From Hwangdonia lutea (GTDB taxonomy: Bacteria; Bacteroidota; Bacteroidia; Flavobacteriales; Flavobacteriaceae), in NCBI RefSeq assembly GCF_032814565.1, contig NZ_CP136521.1:744001-808000 (forward strand): 64,000 bases of DNA, read 5' to 3'. Shown here in pieces: positions 25,749-35,290 of the stretch. How positions within the stretch are numbered: position 1 is the stretch's first letter; each line of letters starts with the position of its first letter. The notes below the pieces were generated by a model. It searched no databases. It saw only the letters and a program-made list of their open reading frames with translations, and was not told where the DNA came from. Both the position numbers and the translations under genes were made by a program.

Positions 25749-26480
25749 TTAAAAGACATTAATTTTATCATCAAATTTTTCTACCTTTTCGTGTTCGGAT
25801 TCTTTTTCGTTTAAAATACCAAAAACTATGGCATATAGTCCAACCCCATAAAACAGCGAACTTAAAAATTCCTGCATGGGAAACATGCCTTTAAACAACT
25901 GCACTGCCTGCATGCCTTCGCTTGCAACATAGGCCAATACACCTATAAAAACAAATGTAAAACTCTTTTTATTGAATACAACTTTTCTTAAAAAAGCAAA
26001 CTGAAGCATGAGGAGAGATATAAAGAATGAACCTAATGCTGGTATAAAAAAATCTTTGAGATCATCATAGAGAAACCAAGTCATAAAAACGGTATAAACA
26101 AATAAAATTGAAGTAAAGGGGATTAAGGTTGAAACACTAAAATCTTTATTATGGGAGAATTTATAACTTAAAAACAATTTGGCTGCGGTAAAAAAAACGA
26201 TGGTTAAACCTAAAAGAACAACGCTATCTCCTTTTAACAAGATAATTAAATCGCCCAAAAGAAATGACAACAATGCCCAAAACACCATTTTGTGTTTTCT
26301 ATCATTTTTATTATTTACATGGAAATAAAAATAATACAATAAAATTACAATTATCCAAGGTTTGGACATAAACCTATAAGGAAACTGAGAACAATTTAGC
26401 TTTACAACAATATCGATTGATAACACGATAAAATAAAGTAATGCAAATTGTTTATGGTTTAAAAAAACACGTTTTATCAT
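25749..26480 (-). CDS. Lysoplasmalogenase-like (YhhN family) membrane protein
   Basis: A 243-residue protein with about eight membrane segments, of the YhhN/TMEM86 family. The pattern SKPWIIVILLYYFYF near the start, KMVFWALLSFLLGDLIILL and the Asp in GDLI, then AKLFLSYKF fit the family, whose characterised members hydrolyse the vinyl-ether bond of lysoplasmalogen. The frame opens at a TTG at 26492; the ATG four codons later is chosen. It has no close operon partner. Bacterial substrate is uncertain. Confidence 0.75.
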   Translation of the reverse strand: MIKRVFLNHKQFALLYFIVLSIDIVVKLNCSQFPYRFMSKPWIIVILLYYFYFHVNNKNDRKHKMVFWALLSFLLGDLIILLKGDSVVLLGLTIVFFTAAKLFLSYKFSHNKDFSVSTLIPFTSILFVYTVFMTWFLYDDLKDFFIPALGSFFISLLMLQFAFLRKVVFNKKSFTFVFIGVLAYVASEGMQAVQLFKGMFPMQEFLSSLFYGVGLYAIVFGILNEKESEHEKVEKFDDKINVF

Positions 26481-26657
26481 TATTTGGGGCAATGATGAAT
26501 AACGCCGAAAATAATAAAAATACCGATTAAAATATATTTTGTAGTAAAATAAATATAATAATTTCTATTTCCTCCAGTTTATTTCGTCGACAACTGGTCT
26601 TTATACTTGCAATGAATGCCTTTTTTATGCTAAACGGCAATAAGAAAATCACATAAT

Positions 26658-26982
26658 TCATTCATGTTTTCCAATATCATTAATCTCATCTTTAATAACG
26701 ACCACGGTTTTTTTCCATTTTCTTTCCAATAAAATATAAAACAAGTACACGAAGCCCAATCCAAATGGCACCGTTATTACACCAATAACAAAAGTGTTAT
26801 TAAGGTCTAAATCCATAATGCCTAACCCAATCAAAACACCTAAAACCAATCCAGCCAAAATAGTTCCTGTGTAATAAACAACAACACTTAATATGGCATA
26901 CAGCCATTTATTTTGCTGATAATCTACAGATAAATCATAAAACCTTTTTCCAATAAAAATAAATAAGTAAAATTCCTAACAT
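26658..26982 (-). pseudogene. Small two-span membrane protein gene with a frameshift
   Basis: The downstream frame (26858-26658) encodes a hydrophobic peptide that has no sensible start: its only candidate is a TTG in the middle of a membrane segment. Upstream, the same frame stays open and reads IGKRFYDLSVDYQQNKWLYA but has no ATG before a stop. A good ATG at 26982 in another frame encodes MLGILLIYFYW and then stops at a TGA. Removing one T from the T5 run near 26955 joins the two into one 107-residue protein with two or three membrane segments. I read this as one gene broken by a +1 frameshift, or a homopolymer sequencing error. Function unknown. Confidence 0.55.
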
Positions 26983-27024
26983 TACAATCTTGGGTTTAAT
27001 ATGAATTTCTAAATATAGTTATTA

Positions 27025-27936
27025 TCAATTTATCGTAAAATAATAAACATCATCATCGCCTTTTCCTTCAATTCTTTTAGATGAAAAGTAACCTGTTTTG
27101 TTTTGAGCGTCGATTATAAAAGAAAAATCGTCCTTATTGCTATTTATGGGTTTTGGCATTTTTGTGGCTTTTAAAAATGTGCCATCGGTATGTATTTCGC
27201 TTTTGTAAATATCGAATCCACCATGACCGTTTGGTCTGTTTGATGCAAAATACAAGGTGTTATCGGCACTTATAAACGGAAACATTTCCCTGCTATACGA
27301 GTTTACTTTACTGCCCAAATTTTTAGGTTCGCTATACTTGCCGTTTTCTAAAATTTCAACTTTAAAAATATCCGATCCGCCTTTTGTGGTTTCTTTACCG
27401 CCCCGAATATTGGCAATAAAATACAGGGTTTTGCCATCGGCACTTAAACTAGGATGTGCATACGAAAACTTAGGCTTACAAAAGGGCAATACTTTAAAGT
27501 TTGTCCAACCTAAAGCTTCATTGTATTCGCCTACTTTTATATGGAAATTAGTGTCTTTAAAATTACCTTCAGGCCTGTTTTTATCATTATAATTTGTAGT
27601 TAAGTAGAGTTGTTTTCCGTTAGGTGAAATTGTGGCACTTGTAATGTGCGACATGCCAAATTGAGCATCAATATCGATGGGTGTAATATTGGCTATTTGT
27701 CCGTTTGCAGCAAATTCACCTTTAAAAATAGTTAGCACAGGATTTCTTGCAATCTTCTTTACTTTTCCTTTTTTGTTTAACTGGTATGAAGTGAAAATAA
27801 TGGTATTTGCATTGGCATACATCAACCCAAAATGCGGGTGCACGTTATTTATTTCTAAATTGGTTATCTTATACCTTTCAGTTTGAGAAAACCCAAAGCA
27901 GCCAACAAATAAAAGGAGATAGCAGCATAACTTCAT
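27025..27936 (-). CDS. Secreted PD40/TolB-like beta-propeller protein
   Basis: A 303-residue protein with a signal peptide (residues ~1-18, ending GFSQTE) and repeated WD40-like (PD40) units. Units are recognisable by their repeats of the type ISPNGKQLYLTTN, LSADGKTLYFIAN, ISADNTLYFASNRPNGHGGFDIY and GYFSSKRIEGKGDDDVY. The last two are like the PD40 units found before OmpA domains in Bacteroidota, but here no OmpA domain follows. Probably a periplasmic binding propeller. Partner unknown. Confidence 0.8.
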   Translation of the reverse strand: MKLCCYLLLFVGCFGFSQTERYKITNLEINNVHPHFGLMYANANTIIFTSYQLNKKGKVKKIARNPVLTIFKGEFAANGQIANITPIDIDAQFGMSHITSATISPNGKQLYLTTNYNDKNRPEGNFKDTNFHIKVGEYNEALGWTNFKVLPFCKPKFSYAHPSLSADGKTLYFIANIRGGKETTKGGSDIFKVEILENGKYSEPKNLGSKVNSYSREMFPFISADNTLYFASNRPNGHGGFDIYKSEIHTDGTFLKATKMPKPINSNKDDFSFIIDAQNKTGYFSSKRIEGKGDDDVYYFTIN

Positions 27937-27953
27937 AAAAAAAGGTTTAAAAA

Positions 27954-27961
27954 CAAATATA
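27954..27961 (-). promoter_or_regulatory. -7 promoter box for the PD40 gene
   Basis: TATATTTG on the minus strand, exact TAnnTTTG match, 18 bases before the ATG. Confidence 0.5.
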
Positions 27962-28016
27962 ATATTTTGAATTTTAACCTATTGAGAGCTAGTCACCACT
28001 TCAGTATATCTCTATA

Positions 28017-29192
28017 CTAATCTCTTCTGAATTTTTTAGTTTCTTCGAAAATGTGCTCAAATATGGCTTTGTCTTTTTCCGTGAATTCTAATTTCTTTCT
28101 TCCTATTACCACTTGAGCTACCTCGATGGCCTTTGATAGTTTATAGGTTGTAAAGCCGGCATTTCCGCCCCAACTGAAACTCGGAATAAAATTTCTTGGA
28201 AAACCGCTACCATAAATATTGGCGTTAACACCAACTACGGTGCCGGTGTTAAACATAGTGTTTATACCGCATTTGCTGTGGTCGCCCATCATGAGTCCGC
28301 AAAATTGCAATCCAGTTTTAGCAAAGCCTTCGGTTTCATAATCCCAAAGGCGTACTTCGGCATAATTATTTTTAAGATTGGAATTATTGGTATCGGCTCC
28401 TAAATTACACCACTCGCCTATGACCGAGTTACCCAAATAACCTTCGTGTCCTTTATTAGAGTTTTCAAAAATCACAGCATTTTTAATCTCCCCACCAACT
28501 TTACTACAAGGCCCAATGGTTGTTGGCCCGTAAATTTTAGTACCCATTTTTATTCCTGCCCTATCGCACAAAGCCAACGGACCGCGAATGAGGGCACCTT
28601 CCATAATTACAGCATCTTTACCAATATATATTGGCCCAAGACTGGCGTTAAGTGTTGCAAACTCTACCGTTGCACCTTCTTCTATGAAAATATGTTCTGG
28701 CGCCACAATATTGTTGGTAGCCGAAATGGGTTGTGATTTTCTGTTTTTTGTAATTAGGTTAAAATCCTCTTGAATGGCTTCTCCGTTTTTAGAAAAAATA
28801 TCCCAAGTGTGCTCTATTTTTATAACGTCACTACTAAGCTCAACGGATTCGTAGGTATCAAAGTCTATATCTTCTTGGGTATCTTTGGCATAAAAGGCAA
28901 CCACTTGGTCTCCATCAAAAACAGCTTGGTTTTCCTTTAAATTTTCAACCAGATACACTAAGGTTTCGTTGGGTAGGTAGGAGGCGTTTATCATTACATT
29001 CTCGTCCATCTCTACCATCGGATATTTATCTGACAAATAATCTTCGGTTACCGTTGTTATTGTTGAGCCTAAATAGGTTTCCCATTTTTCTCGAATGGTT
29101 AAAACACCTACTCTAATATCTGCAACTGGTCTTGTAAAGGTAAATGGCAATAAATTAACACGCGAAGGACCATCAAATAGAATGTAGTTCAT
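28017..29192 (-). CDS. GlmU-like sugar nucleotidyltransferase / left-handed beta-helix protein
   Basis: The 391-residue protein belongs to the Bacteroidota GlmU family. The N-terminal ~180 residues (YILFDGPSRVNLLPFTFTRP, VGVLTIREKWE) are a divergent nucleotidyltransferase domain, and the rest (about 180-370) is a left-handed beta-helix of hexapeptide repeats (APEHIFIEEGATVEFATLNA, IYGPTTIGPCSKVGGEIKNA, NLGADTNNSNLKNNY). The domains suggest it makes UDP-GlcNAc or a related activated sugar for wall and LPS synthesis, as an alternative GlmU, but the substrate has not been shown from this sequence. It has its own promoter box upstream. Confidence 0.85.
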   Translation of the reverse strand: MNYILFDGPSRVNLLPFTFTRPVADIRVGVLTIREKWETYLGSTITTVTEDYLSDKYPMVEMDENVMINASYLPNETLVYLVENLKENQAVFDGDQVVAFYAKDTQEDIDFDTYESVELSSDVIKIEHTWDIFSKNGEAIQEDFNLITKNRKSQPISATNNIVAPEHIFIEEGATVEFATLNASLGPIYIGKDAVIMEGALIRGPLALCDRAGIKMGTKIYGPTTIGPCSKVGGEIKNAVIFENSNKGHEGYLGNSVIGEWCNLGADTNNSNLKNNYAEVRLWDYETEGFAKTGLQFCGLMMGDHSKCGINTMFNTGTVVGVNANIYGSGFPRNFIPSFSWGGNAGFTTYKLSKAIEVAQVVIGRKKLEFTEKDKAIFEHIFEETKKFRRD

Positions 29193-29215
29193 CTATAAAT
29201 TTATTTTTTAGACGC

Positions 29216-29223
29216 CAAATATA
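29216..29223 (-). promoter_or_regulatory. -7 promoter box for the GlmU-like gene
   Basis: TATATTTG on the minus strand, exact TAnnTTTG match, 24 bases before the ATG. Confidence 0.5.
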
Positions 29224-29303
29224 AACATTACAGCAAAAAGTTTTACCTCATTTTACCTAGTAAAACAGCAACTTATCGTTGTGTTCGAGAACACTAATGT
29301 GCA

Positions 29304-29340
29304 CAAAAAAAGCCTTTCAATAATTTTGAAAGGCTTTTAA
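29304..29340 (-). terminator. Intrinsic terminator of rpmE2
   Basis: On the minus strand AAAAGCCTTTCAA / TTGAAAGGCTTTT with a short AT loop and a run of seven T. It lies 19 bases downstream of rpmE2. Confidence 0.9.
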
Positions 29341-29358
29341 ATATTTATGCGACTAAAT

Positions 29359-29610
29359 TTATTTTTTAAACTTAGCGTATTTATTTTTAAATTTATCGAT
29401 ACGACCAGCTGTATCTATCAATTTAGATTTACCAGTATAGTAAGGGTGAGATGTTCTTGAAATCTCCATTTTTACAAGCGGATATTCAACGCCATCAACC
29501 TCTAAAGTTTCATTAGTAACTGCAGTAGATTTAGTTAAAAACACATCATCGTTAGACATGTCTTTAAATGCTACTAATCTATAATTTTCCGGATGTATAC
29601 CTTTTCTCAT
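29359..29610 (-). CDS. rpmE2: 50S ribosomal protein L31 type B
   Basis: An 83-residue protein starting [20 protein letters not shown] and containing [26 protein letters not shown] (in two parts). This is the type B L31 that lacks the zinc-binding CxxC and is used alone or under zinc limitation. It carries a complete promoter upstream and a strong terminator downstream, so it is a single-gene unit. Confidence 0.97.
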   Translation of the reverse strand: MRKGIHPENYRLVAFKDMSNDDVFLTKSTAVTNETLEVDGVEYPLVKMEISRTSHPYYTGKSKLIDTAGRIDKFKNKYAKFKK

Positions 29611-29647
29611 CGCTAAACGCTTTTTATTCTTTATAATTTTCGAGCTG

Positions 29648-29677
29648 CAAATTTAAGCATTTTTTACAAATGCACAA
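29648..29677 (-). promoter_or_regulatory. Promoter of rpmE2 with -33 and -7 elements
   Basis: On the minus strand TTG (29677-29675), a 19-base spacer and TAAATTTG (29655-29648), fitting the flavobacterial consensus. Leader about 30 bases. Confidence 0.7.
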
Positions 29678-29722
29678 TACTTTTTAATATTTTTTATTCG
29701 CATTAAAAATGTAACGTTTTGT

Positions 29723-29730
29723 TATCTTTG
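29723..29730 (+). promoter_or_regulatory. -7 promoter box for the DUF4199 gene
   Basis: TATCTTTG, exact TAnnTTTG match, 38 bases before the ATG at 29769. Confidence 0.6.
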
Positions 29731-29768
29731 AATACTAACTAATCAACTAACAAATTAAACAAAATATT

Positions 29769-30299
29769 ATGGAAAAATCTATTAAATCTATTGCTACAAA
29801 TTATGGTTTGTATTTGGGTATTGTCCTATCGTTATTAACCTTATTGGGGTATGTTAATCTCGATTTATTTACGAAATGGTGGTTTGGTATTGGCATGCTC
29901 ATAATAATTATCATTTTCGGGATTATCTCTTCCATGAAATCCAGGGGTGCTTTAAACGGATTTATTAGCTACAAACAAGCATTTACTTCATATTTTATTA
30001 CCGTGGCTCTAGGTTTAGCCATAAGTACAGTGGTGAGTATTTTGATTTTTAATTTTATTGACCCAGACGCGGCAGTCGCTTTAAAAGAAAAAATATTAGA
30101 TTCAACGGTTGAAATGATGCGTAGTTTTAACGCACCGGAAGAAGCGATTGCCGAAACCGTAGAAAAAATGGAGGCCGACGAAAGCATGTTTGCCATTGGC
30201 AAGGTTTTGCAATCTTTAGCTTTTCAGCTAATCGGATACAGTCTTGTTGGGTTAATCGTAGCTTTAGTTGTTAAAAAAAATAATCCAGACGAAGCATAA
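29769..30299 (+). CDS. DUF4199 membrane protein
   Basis: A 176-residue protein with about four membrane segments (near residues 12-30, 34-54, 68-96 and 146-168) and a charged loop of ~45 residues between the third and fourth (EEAIAETVEKMEADES). The pattern of the first half (NYGLYLGIVLSLLTLLGYV and GFISYKQAFTSYFITVALG) is that of the DUF4199 family, widespread in Bacteroidota and of unknown function. It lies 39 bases before the GT2 gene; in many flavobacteria the two occur together. Confidence 0.85.
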   Translation: MEKSIKSIATNYGLYLGIVLSLLTLLGYVNLDLFTKWWFGIGMLIIIIIFGIISSMKSRGALNGFISYKQAFTSYFITVALGLAISTVVSILIFNFIDPDAAVALKEKILDSTVEMMRSFNAPEEAIAETVEKMEADESMFAIGKVLQSLAFQLIGYSLVGLIVALVVKKNNPDEA

Positions 30300-30305
30300 T
30301 TTCAT

Positions 30306-30313
30306 TACTTTTG
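30306..30313 (+). promoter_or_regulatory. Possible -7 box for the GT2 gene
   Basis: TACTTTTG, exact TAnnTTTG match, in the 39-base gap between the DUF4199 and GT2 genes, 25 bases before the ATG. It could give independent transcription of the second gene. Confidence 0.4.
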
Positions 30314-30338
30314 ACATGTAAAATCTTGACACCTATAC

Positions 30339-31286
30339 ATGAATATATCTGTAGTTATACCACTACTTAACGAACAAGAATCCCTAACAGAACTAAATGA
30401 TTGGATTGCCAAAGTTATGCAGTCCAATCATTTTTCGTATGAAGTTATTTTTATAGACGATGGCAGTACCGATGATTCCTGGCAAATTATTAGCCACTTA
30501 TCGAAGCAAAACAGCCACGTTAAAGGTATTCGGTTTTTAAAAAACTTTGGAAAATCACAAGCCCTACACGCAGGTTTCGAAAAAGCCCAAGGCGATGTGG
30601 TGATTACCATGGATGCCGATTTACAAGACAATCCAAACGAAATTCCAGAACTGTACAACATGATAGTTAACGACGGCTTCGATTTGGTTTCGGGCTGGAA
30701 AAAGAAACGCTACGATTCGGTACTGGCAAAAAATTTACCATCAAAATTATTTAATTGGGCGGCCAGAAAAACCTCAGGTGTAAAACTGAACGATTTTAAT
30801 TGCGGCCTTAAAGCCTACAAACTGGATGTTGTAAAAAACATTGATGTTAATGGCGAAATGCACCGCTATATTCCTGTGCTTTCTAAAAATGCTGGATTCA
30901 CAAAAATTGGCGAAAAAATTGTGCAGCACCAAGCTAGAAAATACGGTGAAACCAAATTTGGAATGAACCGTTTTGTACACGGTTTTTTAGATTTAATAAC
31001 CATTTGGTTTTTGTCACGGTTTGGCAAACGCCCCATGCATTTGTTTGGCGCATTAGGCTTTTTAATGTTTGCCATTGGATTCGGCTTTGCTACTTATTTG
31101 GGCATAGACAAGTTATTTTTAAACCCCATGGGACGACTCATTACCCAACGCCCCCAATTTTACATAGCACTTGTTACAATGATAATTGGTACCCAGTTTT
31201 TTGTGGCTGGCTTTTTAGGCGAAATTATTTTACGCACCAAGCAAAATAAAAAACGCTATTTAATTAAAGACGAATTGAATTTTTAA
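30339..31286 (+). CDS. GT2 glycosyltransferase (dolichol-phosphate mannosyltransferase-like, GtrB/ArnC type)
   Basis: A 315-residue membrane glycosyltransferase. The N-terminal GT-A domain (residues ~1-220) has VVIPLLNEQESL, the UDP-binding DDGSTDDSW and the metal-binding DADLQDNP; GWKKKRYDSVLAKNLPSKLF follows. Two C-terminal membrane segments (about 232-256 and 268-296) match the GtrB/DPMS1-like arrangement. It should transfer a sugar from a nucleotide to a polyprenyl phosphate on the cytoplasmic face. Located just before the phosphohexomutase, which could supply its sugar phosphate pathway. Confidence 0.9.
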   Translation: MNISVVIPLLNEQESLTELNDWIAKVMQSNHFSYEVIFIDDGSTDDSWQIISHLSKQNSHVKGIRFLKNFGKSQALHAGFEKAQGDVVITMDADLQDNPNEIPELYNMIVNDGFDLVSGWKKKRYDSVLAKNLPSKLFNWAARKTSGVKLNDFNCGLKAYKLDVVKNIDVNGEMHRYIPVLSKNAGFTKIGEKIVQHQARKYGETKFGMNRFVHGFLDLITIWFLSRFGKRPMHLFGALGFLMFAIGFGFATYLGIDKLFLNPMGRLITQRPQFYIALVTMIIGTQFFVAGFLGEIILRTKQNKKRYLIKDELNF

Positions 31287-31404
31287 TTAAATTATTAGAG
31301 CGAAATTATTATAATTATAAAAATTATATTTCTTAAATTTAAAACAATAAACTAACTAACGAAATGCTTATTTTAGCGTTTGTTTAACTTATCAATGCTT
31401 AAAG

Positions 31405-33135
31405 ATGATTCATATTAAACCTGAAATTTTAGACCGAATAAACTCGTGGTTAACCCCAACTTTCGATGAAGAAACGCAGCAAACCATCAAAGATAGCATT
31501 GCCAATAATCCAAAGGATATCCAGGAAAGTTTTTATAAAAACCTAGAATTCGGAACTGGAGGAATGCGTGGCATTATGGGTGTTGGCACCAACAGAATCA
31601 ACAAATATACCCTAGGAAAAAACACCCAAGGTTTAAGTGATTATTTACATAAATCTTTCCCTAACGAAACCCCAAAAGCCGTAATTGCTTACGATTGCAG
31701 GCATAATAGTAAATCGTTAGCCAAAGTAGTGGCCGATGTGTTTTCGGCAAACGGCATTAAAGTCTATTTATTTGAAGATTTAAGACCCACTCCAGAATTA
31801 TCATTCGCATTAAAACACCTCAACTGCCACTGTGGCATCGTGTTAACGGCATCGCACAACCCACCAGAATATAACGGCTATAAAGTGTATTGGCGAGATG
31901 GCGGGCAACTGGTACCCCCGCATGACAATGCCATTATTAATGAGATAGAAAGTCTAGACTACACCGACATTAAATTTGAAGCCAATAACGATTTAATCCA
32001 ATACATAGGAAAAGAGGTTGACGACGCGTTTATAGATGCTTCGGTACGCAACGGAAGCTTTAACACGCCCCAAGCCGCGAAAGACGATTTAACTATTGTT
32101 TTTACGTCGCTTCATGGCACCTCAATTACAGCAGTACCCGAAACCTTAAAACGTGCGGGTTACAAAAACGTGCACATTGTTAAAGAGCAGGAAGTGCCCA
32201 ATGGCGATTTCCCAACCGTAGCTTCACCAAATCCGGAAGAGCCCGCGGCATTAAAAATGGCATTGGAACTAGCCGAAAAAGTGAACGCCGATATTGTTAT
32301 TGGTACCGACCCCGATTGCGACAGATTAGGTATTGCCGTGCGCAACACAAAAAACGAATTACAGTTGCTTAACGGTAATCAAACTATGTTGGTAATGACG
32401 CAGTTTTTGTTAAAACAATGGGAAAAACAAGGCAAAATTACAGGTAAGGAATTCATTGCCTCTACCATCGTTTCAACACCCTTGTTAAGCACACTTGCGG
32501 CTTCATATAATGTAGAGAGTAAAATTGTACTTACTGGTTTTAAATGGATAGCCCAGTTAATCCACGAAAACAAAAATCTTAATTTTATTGGTGGTGGCGA
32601 AGAAAGTTTCGGCTATATGGTTGGCGATTTTGTACGCGACAAAGATGCGGTAACCTCAACGCTTTTAGCTTGCGAAATTGCAGCTCAAGCCAATGCAAAT
32701 GGCAGTTCGGTTTATAAAGAGTTAATAGATTTGTACGTTGAACATGGTTTTTACAAAGAACACCTAATCGCATTAACCAAAAAAGGGATTGAAGGCGCCG
32801 AAGAAATAAAACAAATGATGATTGATGCCCGCGAGAATCCGCTAACCGAAGTAAACGGCTCCAAAGTTACTAAAATTGAAGACTATCAATTATCGGTTTC
32901 AAAAAATATGATTACTGGAGAAGAAAGCCCTATTAACCTCCCAAAATCCAATGTGCTTATTTATTACACCGAAGATGGTACTCAAGTGGCATTAAGACCA
33001 AGTGGTACCGAGCCAAAAATTAAATTTTATATGAGTGTTAACACCAATTTAAATTCTGCCTCAGAATATAAAACCGTAGAAGCGCAACTCGACAAAAAAA
33101 TAGCGGCCATTGTAAAAGACATGAAATTGAGTTAA
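31405..33135 (+). CDS. Phosphoglucomutase/phosphomannomutase family enzyme
   Basis: A 576-residue alpha-D-phosphohexomutase. The active-site serine loop is [14 protein letters not shown] near residue 148, the metal-binding loop [10 protein letters not shown] near 298, the sugar-binding loop [20 protein letters not shown] near 395 and the phosphate-binding loop [12 protein letters not shown] near 533. The longer length and [20 protein letters not shown] pattern (partly quoted) match the phosphoglucomutase/mannomutase type 2 group. It interconverts hexose 1- and 6-phosphates. Its stop overlaps the next start by one base (TAATG), so it is translationally coupled to the ABC exporter. Confidence 0.94.
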   Translation: MIHIKPEILDRINSWLTPTFDEETQQTIKDSIANNPKDIQESFYKNLEFGTGGMRGIMGVGTNRINKYTLGKNTQGLSDYLHKSFPNETPKAVIAYDCRHNSKSLAKVVADVFSANGIKVYLFEDLRPTPELSFALKHLNCHCGIVLTASHNPPEYNGYKVYWRDGGQLVPPHDNAIINEIESLDYTDIKFEANNDLIQYIGKEVDDAFIDASVRNGSFNTPQAAKDDLTIVFTSLHGTSITAVPETLKRAGYKNVHIVKEQEVPNGDFPTVASPNPEEPAALKMALELAEKVNADIVIGTDPDCDRLGIAVRNTKNELQLLNGNQTMLVMTQFLLKQWEKQGKITGKEFIASTIVSTPLLSTLAASYNVESKIVLTGFKWIAQLIHENKNLNFIGGGEESFGYMVGDFVRDKDAVTSTLLACEIAAQANANGSSVYKELIDLYVEHGFYKEHLIALTKKGIEGAEEIKQMMIDARENPLTEVNGSKVTKIEDYQLSVSKNMITGEESPINLPKSNVLIYYTEDGTQVALRPSGTEPKIKFYMSVNTNLNSASEYKTVEAQLDKKIAAIVKDMKLS

Positions 33136-34991
33136 TGAATCACTTTATAAATATTTTAAAATACGCAAAACCTTATAAGCGTTATGCCATAGGACACATT
33201 ATTTCTAATGTGTTTTTTGCTTTATTTGGCACCCTTTCATTTGTAGCATTAAAGCCCATGCTGGATGTTATTTTTAAGAAAGACCCTCTTGATGATTTGG
33301 GGCAACCCACTGCACAAATAATTCCTACAGAACCGGTTTATACAGGCTTAATGGAAATTGACGATTACGTTGAAAAACTATTGGCATACAACATGCACCA
33401 ATTTACCGGTGGAGACGACTCGAAGGCTTTAATTTTTGTGGTTGCACTTATAGTTGTTATGTTTTTATTGAAAAATATTTTTGGCTATTTAGCGAATTAT
33501 TTTTTAGTATTTCTTAGAAATGGTGTAATTAGGGACATTAGAAATAAAGTTTACAAAAAAACGGTTGAATTACCACTTTCATATTTTTCCGAGCAACGAA
33601 AAGGCGATATTTTATCGCGGGTAACCAGCGATGTTTTAGATTTACAATATTCGTTTTTATCGGTTTTAGAGCTTATTGTTAGGGAGCCTTTAACCATTAT
33701 TTTCACCATCACAATCATGCTGTACATCAGTCCGCAGCTCACCCTATTTATTTTCATTTTCATCCCTGTAATGGGTTTTATCATTTCAAAAATTGGTAAA
33801 AGTTTAAAACGAAAATCAGATCGTGTTCAAAAAGAACAAGGCATATTTCTCTCCGCATTGGAAGAAACACTTACGGGACTGCGCATCATTAAGGGTTTTA
33901 ATGCCGAAGAAAAATTTAACGAACGGTTTCAAGAGTCGACCACAAGGTTTTATCATTTTTCAAACAAGTTACTCAACCGTCAAAATCTAGCATCGCCAAG
34001 CAGCGAATTCTTGGGCATTCTCATGATTGCCGTTATTTTATGGTACGGTGGTAATTTGGTGCTTACTGGCGATTCTGAATTAGACGGCAGTACATTTCTC
34101 GTTTATATGGGGCTATCATACAATATATTGACACCGGCAAAAGCCATTTCGAGGGCGCTTTACAACATTAAAAAAGGTGGTGCTGCCGCAGAACGTATTC
34201 AAGAAATCATCGATACGCCAAATCCTTTAAAGGATAAAGAAAATGCTATTGAAAAAAACAGTTTCGACTCTGAAATTAAATTTGACAATATTTCCTTTAA
34301 ATATCAAGACGACTATGTTTTAAAGGATTTTTCTTTAACCATTCCCAAAGGGAAAACCGTTGCGCTTGTTGGGCAATCCGGTAGTGGAAAATCGACCATC
34401 GCCAATTTGATTACCCGTTTTTACGATGTTAACAAAGGGCAAATTTTAATTGATGGCATCGATATTCGCGACTTATCCACAGGCTCTTTACGCGCACAAT
34501 TGGGCATTGTAACCCAAGATGCTATTTTGTTTAACGAAAGCATAAAAAACAATATGACATTGGGTAAAGACAATGCTACCGACGAAGAAATTATTGAAGC
34601 CCTAAAAGTAGCCAATGCTTGGGAGTTTGTTAAAGATTTACCAGAAGGCATCAATACCAATATTGGCGATTCCGGAAACAAGCTTTCTGGCGGACAAAAA
34701 CAACGTTTAAGTATTGCCCGCGCCGTATTAAAAAGTCCACCCATTATGGTTTTAGACGAAGCCACATCGGCACTCGATACCGAAAGCGAACGCTTGGTAC
34801 AAGTCGCTTTGGAAAATATGATGAAAAATAGAACATCCATTGTTATTGCACACCGTTTATCAACCATTCAAAATGCCGATGAAATTGTGGTTTTAAATAA
34901 GGGTCAAATTGATGAACAGGGGCAACACAACGAACTCATTGCCAAAAATGGTACCTACAAAAAATTAGTGGAAATGCAGAGTTTTGAATAA
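33135..34991 (+). CDS. ABC transporter, fused permease and ATPase (MsbA-like)
   Basis: A 618-residue half-transporter. The six-helix membrane domain spans about residues 18-340 and the ATPase 380-615. Walker A is GQSGSGKST near residue 413, the signature LSGGQKQRLSIARA near 516 and Walker B IMVLDEATSALD near 537, followed by the switch His in AHRLST. Homodimers of this type flip lipids or lipid-linked sugars (MsbA for lipid A core). An insertion of ~50 residues between helices one and two (LDDLGQPTAQIIPTEPVYTG) is a common Bacteroidota feature. Coupling to a phosphohexomutase points to a glycolipid pathway. Confidence 0.92.
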   Translation: MNHFINILKYAKPYKRYAIGHIISNVFFALFGTLSFVALKPMLDVIFKKDPLDDLGQPTAQIIPTEPVYTGLMEIDDYVEKLLAYNMHQFTGGDDSKALIFVVALIVVMFLLKNIFGYLANYFLVFLRNGVIRDIRNKVYKKTVELPLSYFSEQRKGDILSRVTSDVLDLQYSFLSVLELIVREPLTIIFTITIMLYISPQLTLFIFIFIPVMGFIISKIGKSLKRKSDRVQKEQGIFLSALEETLTGLRIIKGFNAEEKFNERFQESTTRFYHFSNKLLNRQNLASPSSEFLGILMIAVILWYGGNLVLTGDSELDGSTFLVYMGLSYNILTPAKAISRALYNIKKGGAAAERIQEIIDTPNPLKDKENAIEKNSFDSEIKFDNISFKYQDDYVLKDFSLTIPKGKTVALVGQSGSGKSTIANLITRFYDVNKGQILIDGIDIRDLSTGSLRAQLGIVTQDAILFNESIKNNMTLGKDNATDEEIIEALKVANAWEFVKDLPEGINTNIGDSGNKLSGGQKQRLSIARAVLKSPPIMVLDEATSALDTESERLVQVALENMMKNRTSIVIAHRLSTIQNADEIVVLNKGQIDEQGQHNELIAKNGTYKKLVEMQSFE

Positions 34992-35013
34992 GTGAACAAA
35001 CATTAAAAAAAAC

Positions 35014-35051
35014 AAAAAAGGATAGAGATTTGGGGCTTCTATCCTTTTTTT
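35014..35051 (+). terminator. Intrinsic terminator after the ABC exporter
   Basis: Stem AAAAAAGGATAGA / TCTATCCTTTTTT with a ~11-base loop and a T run, 22 bases past the stop. Confidence 0.9.
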
Positions 35052-35290
35052 ATTCATTGCTAGACTTGGGGACAAAACTAGCAACATAAGTAGGTTTCTG
35101 GTACAAACATAAAGTAAAAAAACAGACTACACAAGAAAAAAATGCATTTAATCGTATTTAAAATACACTTCATCGATGTTTTTTGGTTTAATTAATTGTC
35201 TATCAGTGTTTTATGATATTGAGAAAATAATAAAAAAATTCACATTAAACTTTTATTATATTTAATAGTCTAAAAACCAAACCATTTTCT

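Noticed and set aside
34421-34867. 148-residue open frame antisense to the MsbA-like ATPase
   Set aside because: Covers the reverse of the ATPase motifs; shadow of the real gene.
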